Source: Kiloniellales bacterium (GTDB lineage: Bacteria; Pseudomonadota; Alphaproteobacteria; Kiloniellales; JAKSDN01). Taken from it: a stretch of 5,657 nt of DNA. The notes below the pieces were generated by a model that was not told the origin of the DNA, ran no database searches, and saw only the letters and a program-made list of their open reading frames with translations. Positions within the stretch are counted from its first letter, which is position 1, and every line of letters starts with the position of its first letter. Position numbers and translations under genes: made by a program. The stretch is taken from assembly GCA_022360075.1 (NCBI GenBank), contig JAKSDN010000997.1, forward strand, positions 1-5,657, in the 5' to 3' direction. Shown one piece after another: positions 1 to 4,466 of this stretch.

Positions 1-852
1 ATCGGGCCGATCATCCCGCCCTCGACCATCGCCGTGCTCTATGCCGCCATCATGGGCGTGTCGGTCGGCGGCATGTTCGTGGCGGCGATCATCCCCGGCC
101 TGCTGATCGGCCTGTCCGACATGATCGTGGTCTATCTGATCGCCCGGCGGCGCGGCTACGGCGTATCGAGCGAGACTGTCGACCGCGGCAAGTTCCTGCG
201 CAGCTTCCGCGACGCGGTGCTCGCCATCGTCATGCCGGTGATCATCATCGGCGGCATGCTGGGCGGCATCTTCACGCCGACCGAGGCCGCGGCGGTGGCG
301 GTGCTTTACGCGCTCATGGTCGGCATCCTCGTGCTGCGCGGCCTCGGCCCGCGGGATTTCGTGACGACCCTGCGCTTGTCCGCGCTCGACACGGCGCGGC
401 TGCTGATCATCATCGGCGCGGCCGCCTCGGTGAGCTGGATCTTCGCCATCGAGAACGTGCCGCTGCACGTGGCCGCGCTCTTCGAGCCGCTCGCCGCTCA
501 CCCCCTGCTGCTGGTGCTCTGCATCAACTTCTTCTTCCTGTTCCTCGGCACCTGGCTCGACCCGGCGGCCAGCATCATCCTCTTCGCGCCGATCGTCGGG
601 CCGATGGCAATCGAGATGGGCCTGCACCCGCTGCAGTTCGGCGTCATGATGATCGTCAACGCCAACATCGGCTACGTCACCCCGCCGATCGGCAACGTGC
701 TCTTCGCGGTCTCCAAGATCGCGAACGTCTCGACCTGGGCCTTGGCGCGCGAGCTGGCGCCCTTCATCGTGGTCAACGCCCTGATCACGCTGGCCGTCGG
801 GCTGTTGCCCGAGCTGTCCCTCTGGCTGCCCCGCCTGTTCGGCCTGACCTGA
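1..852 (+). CDS. dctM: TRAP transporter large permease, DctM family (5'-truncated by window edge)
   Basis: This is the C-terminal 283 residues of the large membrane subunit of a TRAP transporter. These systems use an ion gradient and a periplasmic binding protein to import organic acids or related solutes. The frame is open from base 1, so the true start lies upstream; full DctM proteins are about 425 residues, so roughly 140 are missing. The visible part is almost entirely hydrophobic helices. It begins with the family hallmark IGPIIPPS at residues 1-8 and carries the matching second-half motif NIGYVTPPIGN around bases 664-696. A charged loop (RRRGYG to FLRSFRD, about bases 145-213) separates helix groups. 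The small permease and binding protein should lie upstream, outside the window. The stop is 25 nt before the dehydrogenase start, which suggests co-transcription. The substrate cannot be told from this subunit. Family assignment is firm. Confidence 0.93.
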   Translation: MGPIIPPSTIAVLYAAIMGVSVGGMFVAAIIPGLLIGLSDMIVVYLIARRRGYGVSSETVDRGKFLRSFRDAVLAIVMPVIIIGGMLGGIFTPTEAAAVAVLYALMVGILVLRGLGPRDFVTTLRLSALDTARLLIIIGAAASVSWIFAIENVPLHVAALFEPLAAHPLLLVLCINFFFLFLGTWLDPAASIILFAPIVGPMAIEMGLHPLQFGVMMIVNANIGYVTPPIGNVLFAVSKIANVSTWALARELAPFIVVNALITLAVGLLPELSLWLPRLFGLT

Positions 853-877
853 CCCACTTGGCCTGAAAGGAGCTTTC

Positions 878-1663
878 ATGCCCACCAAGAGTCCCGAGAC
901 CGAGCCGGACAGGGCCCTCGCGGAGCTGGCCGCCGGGCTGTCGGGCCGTCTCTTGGTCGTGACCGGGGCGGCCGGCGGCATCGCCCGCCCGCTGGTGCTG
1001 GCGGCGGCCGAGGCCGGGGCGCGGCTTATCCTGATCGACGTGGCCGAGGCGGGACTCGACGCGTTGATCGCGGCGCTGCCGGACGGCGCCGAGACCCACA
1101 AGGTTGTCTCCGCCTGCGCCGACGAGGCGGCCAGCGCCGATGCGCTGGCGGCGGCCGAAGGGCCGCTCTGGGCCGTCATCCATCTCGCCGGCATCTTCGA
1201 GCCGGCCTCGATCGAGCCGGGCTCGATGGAGAGCTATCGCCGGACGCTCGCCGCGAACATGGACTCGGCCTATGCCCTGGCCATCGCCGCCGCGCCGCGC
1301 ATGACCGATTCCGCGGGCGGGCGCTTCGTCTTCGCCAGCTCCCTCGCCTTCACCCGCGGCTCGGCCGACCACGTGCCCTATGCCATGGCCAAGGGCGGCC
1401 TGGTCGGGCTGACCCGCTCGCTCGCCCGGCACCTGGGGCCGCGCGGGATCACCGTCAACGCGCTCGCGCCGGGGATCATCGACACGCCGATGCCCGGCAA
1501 GCTGATCGCCGCGCGTGGCGACGAGTTGCTCAAGATGATCCCCCTCGCCCGCTTCGGCACCCCGGCCGAGACCGCTGCGCTCGCCCTCTTCCTGATCAGC
1601 CGGCACGCGAGCTACATCACCGGCCAGACCATCGCGGTCGACGGCGGCTTCTCGAACCGCTGA
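878..1663 (+). CDS. SDR-family NAD(P)-dependent oxidoreductase
   Basis: A 261-residue classical short-chain dehydrogenase/reductase, the usual length, with a cytosolic Rossmann fold that oxidises an alcohol or reduces a ketone. The cofactor-binding turn TGAAGGIA is at residues 29-36; its last position is Ala where Gly is usual. Asp54 at the end of strand 2 (LILIDV) favours NAD(H). The catalytic set is visible: Asn127, Ser155 (in FASSLAF), Tyr168 and Lys172 (YAMAK). The late motifs VNALAPGIIDTPM (193-205) and the C-terminal AVDGG are typical. The ATG is supported by AAAGGAG at 866-872, five bases upstream. It follows dctM by 25 nt, so it probably acts on the imported solute or a breakdown product. 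FabG-like, gluconate or sugar dehydrogenase roles are all possible; the sequence alone does not choose. About 20 extra N-terminal residues precede the first strand. Confidence 0.93.
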   Translation: MPTKSPETEPDRALAELAAGLSGRLLVVTGAAGGIARPLVLAAAEAGARLILIDVAEAGLDALIAALPDGAETHKVVSACADEAASADALAAAEGPLWAVIHLAGIFEPASIEPGSMESYRRTLAANMDSAYALAIAAAPRMTDSAGGRFVFASSLAFTRGSADHVPYAMAKGGLVGLTRSLARHLGPRGITVNALAPGIIDTPMPGKLIAARGDELLKMIPLARFGTPAETAALALFLISRHASYITGQTIAVDGGFSNR

Positions 1664-1696
1664 CGAGGCCAGGCCGGCGCGGTCCGCCACCGAGGC

Positions 1697-1712
1697 CGCC
1701 CCTAGCCGGGCG
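1697..1712. other. Weak GC hairpin in convergent gap, no T-tract
   Basis: CGCCC (1697-1701) can pair with GGGCG (1708-1712) across a 6-nt loop, between the convergent dehydrogenase and regulator genes. No run of T follows on either strand, so it is not a standard intrinsic terminator. I see no better terminator in 1664-1754. Confidence 0.2.
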
Positions 1713-1728
1713 AAGAAGCCGCCGAAAA

Positions 1729-1750
1729 CTATACACTGTCCCCGGAATTT
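1729..1750. repeat. Possible remnant of a mobile-element end (CACTGTCCCCGGAATTT)
   Basis: This AT-flanked 22-base motif lies between the dehydrogenase and the regulator, ending five bases before the regulator stop. From memory it resembles the CTGTCCCCGGAATT motif often seen near transposase genes in environmental proteobacteria. There is no second copy, no transposase and no target-site duplication in the window, so at most it is a remnant. The resemblance is recalled, not checked. Confidence 0.25.
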
Positions 1751-1754
1751 CAAT

Positions 1755-2054
1755 TTAGGCTTCGGCGCAGTAGGTTTGATAGAGGAACTCCATCAGCGAG
1801 CGGATATCGCCGCGGGCCAGCGAATAGTAGATGGTCTGGCCGTCACGGCGGGTCTTGACCAAGCCGTCCTTGCGCAGCAACGCGAGCTGTTGCGACATCG
1901 CCTGCTCGCGAACGTTGATCGCCCTGGCAAGCGCGCCGACCGAGCTCTCCGCCTCGACCAACTGGCAGAGCACCATCAGCCGGTTCTTGTTGGACAGGAC
2001 CTTCATCAGCTCGCTGACCTTTTCGGCCGTCGCTTCCATCTTTTTTAAGTTCAT
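1755..2054 (-). CDS. ArsR/SmtB-family repressor, BigR/SqrR/YgaV-like persulfide-sensor type
   Basis: A 99-residue winged-helix repressor, typical in length for the family. The recognition region REQAMSQQLALLRKDGLV is at residues 49-66, followed by the beta-wing (KTRRDGQTIYYSL, 67-79). The ArsR metal motif ELCVCDL is absent; the equivalent helix reads SVGALARAINV. There are two cysteines only: Cys30 in RLMVLCQL and Cys96 in the terminal QTYCAEA. These fit the places of the dithiol pair in SqrR, BigR and E. coli YgaV, where persulfide or polysulfide crosslinks the pair and weakens DNA binding. The sensing role here is inferred from that match and from the divergent rhodanese and DsrE genes. The start at 2054 has GAAGG nine bases upstream (complement of 2064-2068); the internal Met6 has no such site. 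It is probably self-repressed through the adjacent palindrome. The stop is TAA. Confidence 0.88.
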   Translation of the reverse strand: MNLKKMEATAEKVSELMKVLSNKNRLMVLCQLVEAESSVGALARAINVREQAMSQQLALLRKDGLVKTRRDGQTIYYSLARGDIRSLMEFLYQTYCAEA

Positions 2055-2056
2055 CT

Positions 2057-2085
2057 TTGCATACCTTCGCTTATATGATTATATA
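2057..2085 (+). promoter_or_regulatory. Candidate promoter for the rhodanese-DsrE operon
   Basis: TTGCAT (2057-2062) and TATATA (2080-2085) are 17 bases apart, a sigma-70-like layout in the AT-rich island of an otherwise GC-rich region. The predicted transcript start is near 2092, giving a leader of about 100 nt before the ATG at 2193. The -35 match is only fair, and other -10 choices exist in the run of TA (for example TATGAT at 2074-2079). Confidence 0.4.
2072..2085. promoter_or_regulatory. Candidate operator: 14-bp AT-rich imperfect palindrome
   Basis: TATAT (2072-2076) and ATATA (2081-2085) are inverted around GATT; within the 14 bp only the G2077/T2080 pair breaks symmetry. It lies in the divergent region and overlaps the proposed -10 elements in both directions, so one bound dimer could shut off both. 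BigR-type repressors are known to bind AT-rich imperfect palindromes. Assignment to this repressor is inferred. TA-rich DNA makes short palindromes easily, which lowers confidence. Confidence 0.45.
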
Positions 2086-2110
2086 TATCCTCTGATCCGA
2101 TGGCGTTCAA
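2082..2110 (-). promoter_or_regulatory. Candidate promoter for the ArsR-family repressor
   Basis: On the minus strand TTGAAC (complement of 2105-2110) and TATATA (complement of 2082-2087) are 17 bases apart. A perfect TATAAT is also present (complement of 2078-2083) but its spacing to TTGAAC would be 21. Transcription would start near 2075, about 20 nt before the start codon and just ahead of the ribosome site. Confidence 0.42.
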
Positions 2111-2192
2111 ACGAAGAAGGCGATGGACGGCTACGCCCTCTCGTGGCCGATCGATCGAAACCCGAAACCGACCGTCAAGCTGGGTGAATGAC

Positions 2193-2780
2193 ATGAGAAC
2201 CCCCTCTCTCGCATTGATCGCGGCGGCGGCGATTGCCCTGCCGATTTCCGCCGGCGCGGCACCCGAGCCGCAGGCCCCCGAGAAGCAGACCCCTTGGCAT
2301 CTCTATCTCGACGCCAAGGAAGCCTACGAGATGAAAACGGCGAAGGGCGACCATATCCTGTTCGTCGATGTCCGTGAGCCCATCGAGATCATGTTCACCG
2401 GCTTTACCGACGTCGTCGATGTCAACGTGCCGTTTCTGCTCGCCGACCGCGGCAAATGGCACCCGACGAAGCCGAACTTCGCGATGGAGAAGAACCCCGA
2501 TTTCGAGCCGGGAATCGCGCGGGCGCTCGCGGCACGCGGCCTCACGAAGGAGACGCCCGTGATCCTCATGTGCCGCTCCGGCGGCGCGCGCGGCGCGCCT
2601 TCGGCCAGGGCGCTGTGGGGCAAGGGTTACAAAGAGGTCTACGTCGTCGTCGACGGCTTCGAGGGCGGCACGATCAAGGAAGGCCCGCAAAAGAACTGGC
2701 GCCTGAAGGAAGGCTGGAAGAACGCCGGGCTGCCGTGGAGCTACAAGCTCAACAAAGAGAAGATGTACTTCGTCGACTAG
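2193..2780 (+). CDS. Exported rhodanese-domain sulfurtransferase with atypical CX5R active loop
   Basis: A 195-residue single-domain rhodanese, predicted periplasmic. Residues 1-22 form a Sec signal peptide (MRTPSLALIAAAAIALPIS, cleavage near AGA-A). The rhodanese core includes LFVDVREP (57-63) and the active loop at Cys127, CRSGGARG, followed by VYVVVDGFEGG (149-159) and a C-terminal WKNAGLPWSYKL. Rhodaneses transfer sulfane sulfur through a cysteine persulfide; here Cys127 is that residue. The loop has five residues between Cys and Arg rather than the common four, so activity may differ. An in-frame ATG at 2100 would add 31 residues rich in Arg. I prefer 2193 because the signal peptide begins there and GGGTGA lies at 2182-2187; the upstream ATG has no ribosome site and would bury the signal peptide. 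It is the first gene of a pair with the DsrE-like gene, 88 nt away. Confidence 0.88.
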   Translation: MRTPSLALIAAAAIALPISAGAAPEPQAPEKQTPWHLYLDAKEAYEMKTAKGDHILFVDVREPIEIMFTGFTDVVDVNVPFLLADRGKWHPTKPNFAMEKNPDFEPGIARALAARGLTKETPVILMCRSGGARGAPSARALWGKGYKEVYVVVDGFEGGTIKEGPQKNWRLKEGWKNAGLPWSYKLNKEKMYFVD

Positions 2781-2803
2781 CCGACACAATCCGCGACCCC
2801 GCC

Positions 2804-2823
2804 GTCCCGACCACCCGTCGGAC
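2804..2823 (+). other. Small hairpin in the rhodanese-DsrE spacer
   Basis: GTCCCGAC (2804-2811) and GTCGGAC (2817-2823) can form seven pairs with one bulged C and a 5-nt loop. No T-tract follows. It could stabilise or process the two-gene transcript, but in GC-rich DNA a stem of this size may be chance. Confidence 0.25.
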
Positions 2824-2868
2824 CGAACCGTCCCTCGACGATCTCCCGCGATCGAAGGAGAAATCCCC

Positions 2869-3300
2869 ATGAGACGCATGCTGCTTGCCGCCGCTCTGAC
2901 ATGCCTTGCCGCCCTCGGCCTTGGCCCCGCTGTCGCCGCCGAGAAACCGAACCTCTTCGTCGTCGTCACCTCGCCCGAGCCGCAAACGCAGGGCATGGCG
3001 ATGGTCCTCTCCATACAAGCCCTCCAGCAGGGCGCCCGAGTGGACATGCTCCTCTGCGGCCCCGGCGGCGACATCGCCTTGAAGGACGCCCCGCAGACGG
3101 TCTTGAAACCGCGCGGCGTGACGCCGCAGGGCATGCTCACGAAGCTGATCGGCATGGGCCTGAAGCCGCAAGTCTGCGCGCTCTACCTACCGAACAACGG
3201 CATGGCGCCCGAGGACCTGATCGAAGGCGTCGGCGTGGCCAAGCCGCCGGCGATCGCCGCGACGATTCTGGCCGAGGACACACGGCTGTTCACTTTCTAA
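2869..3300 (+). CDS. Exported DsrE/DsrF-like sulfur-carrier protein
   Basis: A 143-residue protein: signal peptide 1-23 (MRRMLLAAALTCLAALGLG, cleavage after AVA) then a DsrE-fold domain. Fold marks are the first strand LFVVVTS (29-35), the helix QGMAMVLSIQALQQGARV (41-58), strand DMLLCG (59-64), a strand with Cys103 (PQVCALYLP) and the ending EDLIEGVGVAKPP (115-127). DsrE-type proteins accept and pass on persulfide sulfur; Cys103 is at the usual sulfur-binding place. Exported relatives, as I recall them, often have CPxC there, while this one reads CALY, so only the first cysteine remains. Cys63 is a second possible thiol. The start is supported by AAGGAGA at 2855-2861, seven bases upstream. 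It is probably co-transcribed with the rhodanese and a likely partner for it in the periplasm. Family call is good; the exact sulfur substrate is unknown. Confidence 0.83.
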   Translation: MRRMLLAAALTCLAALGLGPAVAAEKPNLFVVVTSPEPQTQGMAMVLSIQALQQGARVDMLLCGPGGDIALKDAPQTVLKPRGVTPQGMLTKLIGMGLKPQVCALYLPNNGMAPEDLIEGVGVAKPPAIAATILAEDTRLFTF

Positions 3301-3342
3301 CGCCACGGGCCTGACATGCGCGAGAACGAGATCCGGAATCGA

Positions 3343-3391
3343 GAGGATTGTCGCGCCGAGGAACGCCGCTGCGCACGACGGCACAATCCTC
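3343..3391. repeat. 9-bp perfect inverted repeat between convergent genes
   Basis: GAGGATTGT (3343-3351) is matched by ACAATCCTC (3383-3391) across 31 bases; GCGC at 3353-3356 and 3371-3374 could extend the fold inside. It fills the gap between the DsrE-like gene and the methyltransferase, which converge. It may act as a terminator in both directions, but there is no T-tract. It could instead be a leftover of a mobile element. I see no gene in 3301-3428. Confidence 0.5.
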
Positions 3392-3428
3392 CGCACTCAG
3401 CTCGGAATGGCGCGCGGCCGCCGAAGCG

Positions 3429-4466
3429 TCACGAGGACGACAGGTCCTTTTTGCGGCCGATCACGTCGAACAAGGCGCCTTCTCGGGCAATGGTGCCGAT
3501 CCAGGACGCCTGGGTGACGAACCTCTGGTAACGCGTCCCGGGCTCCGTCGGCGCAAAGAGCCCCGCCGAGTCTTCACCATCCGTGCCGAGGATAGGCGGG
3601 GAGCAGTTCAGGTACTCGACATCGTTCTCTTGGAACCAGCCTAGAACTTCGTCGATCGAATGCCAGGTCTCGTGTGGATTGTAGTACTGGTCCTTGATCC
3701 AAATCTCCGCCTTGCGGGCATCGCGGATTTGCTTGCGAACCACGTAGTCGATTCTCGGGCCCGCCAGGCGGATGACGCGGGCGCGCAGCCACGTCATGAC
3801 GCGCGCGTAGCTGTTGTACAGCCCCACCATGACGATGCCCCCTGGCTTGGCCTTCCTCACGATATGGGCGAAAGCCCGGCCCGGATCGAAAGTGTGATGG
3901 AGCACGCCATGTGAGATCACCACGTCGAACGCGTTGTCCTTCACCGCCAGGTCGAAGATGTTCATTTGAGCGAAACTGCTGCGGGCCAAGTCGTTGTGGA
4001 GCTTGTGTTGAATTGCAAGCCTCAGGCTGGCCAGCGACATATCGATACCCAGCACGTGGTTGTTGTTGAGCTGCAGGTAATGGCTGAGCTGGCCGGTGCC
4101 GCAACCGCATTCCAGCACCAGCTTGTTGAAGCCGATCGCCTTTAGCAGCTCAGTGGAGAAGGAGTTGCGGCTGCCCTTGTTGACCAGTTCCCCGAATTCC
4201 TCGAGCCCTTCGTAGCTCGGAAAGGGGTTCTCCTCGTAGAATGACTTGACCCGCGCGGTGACGGCCTCGCCTTCTCCTTCGAGGGGCTGATAGAGCGAGG
4301 GAACGCCTTCGACAAAGGGAAAGAGCGCGCCGTTCTGCCGGCACCGGAAGCCGTCGTGGGCTAGCTCCAGATCGGTCTCATCGCCGCCGCCGGGGGCCTT
4401 CAGGCATGCCACAAGCCTCTCGGTGAACATAGGCGTTGCCGTCTTCGGCCGCGGGGCGAGCGACAC
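3429..4466 (-). CDS. Class I SAM-dependent methyltransferase with Trm112-like N-terminus
   Basis: A 345-residue cytosolic methyltransferase. Residues 14-58 resemble a Trm112-like lead domain (LVACLKAP, then NGALFPFVEGVPSLY), though the full set of zinc cysteines is not there. The SAM-binding core follows: motif I LECGCGTGQ (118-126), the acidic Asp142 in GIDMS, NIFD (169-172), HGVLHHTFDP (186-195) and KPGG (207-210). The tail (about 211-345) is specific and unrecognised; it may bind the acceptor. The start is GTG, overlapping the carbamoyltransferase stop by one base (TAGTG), with GAAGGA about nine bases upstream inside that gene. A later ATG (Met13, complement of 4428-4430) is possible but lacks a ribosome site. 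Position behind an O-carbamoyltransferase suggests methylation of the same glycan or small molecule. The acceptor is unknown. Sampled GC is about 55-58%, below the 70% seen at the left end. Confidence 0.88.
   Translation of the reverse strand: MSLAPRPKTATPMFTERLVACLKAPGGGDETDLELAHDGFRCRQNGALFPFVEGVPSLYQPLEGEGEAVTARVKSFYEENPFPSYEGLEEFGELVNKGSRNSFSTELLKAIGFNKLVLECGCGTGQLSHYLQLNNNHVLGIDMSLASLRLAIQHKLHNDLARSSFAQMNIFDLAVKDNAFDVVISHGVLHHTFDPGRAFAHIVRKAKPGGIVMVGLYNSYARVMTWLRARVIRLAGPRIDYVVRKQIRDARKAEIWIKDQYYNPHETWHSIDEVLGWFQENDVEYLNCSPPILGTDGEDSAGLFAPTEPGTRYQRFVTQASWIGTIAREGALFDVIGRKKDLSSS

Noticed and set aside
785..1753. Long minus-strand open frame of 322 codons opposite the dehydrogenase
   Set aside because: It is rich in Arg, Gly and Ala with no fold motif, and the plus strand encodes a complete SDR with all catalytic residues. 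Long antisense frames are common in high-GC DNA.
1664..1754. Intrinsic terminator for the dehydrogenase or the repressor
   Set aside because: Only short GC hairpins are visible and none is followed by a T-run on either strand.
2100..2125. KRRRRW near the upstream rhodanese start as a twin-arginine signal
   Set aside because: There is no S/T-R-R-x-F-L-K pattern and no hydrophobic stretch directly after it; the real export signal is the Sec type starting at 2193.
2175..3155. Minus-strand open frame of 326 codons opposite the rhodanese and DsrE-like genes
   Set aside because: It spans two real genes with signal peptides and ribosome sites; its own sequence has no recognisable domain.
2785..3389. 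CACAATCC occurring after the rhodanese stop (2785-2792) and in the gap after the DsrE-like gene (3382-3389)
   Set aside because: Only eight bases match, without shared flanks; this is expected by chance at this scale.
3316..3531. Plus-strand 71-codon frame across the convergent gap
   Set aside because: It has no ribosome site, runs into the methyltransferase coding region antisense, and is highly charged without motif.
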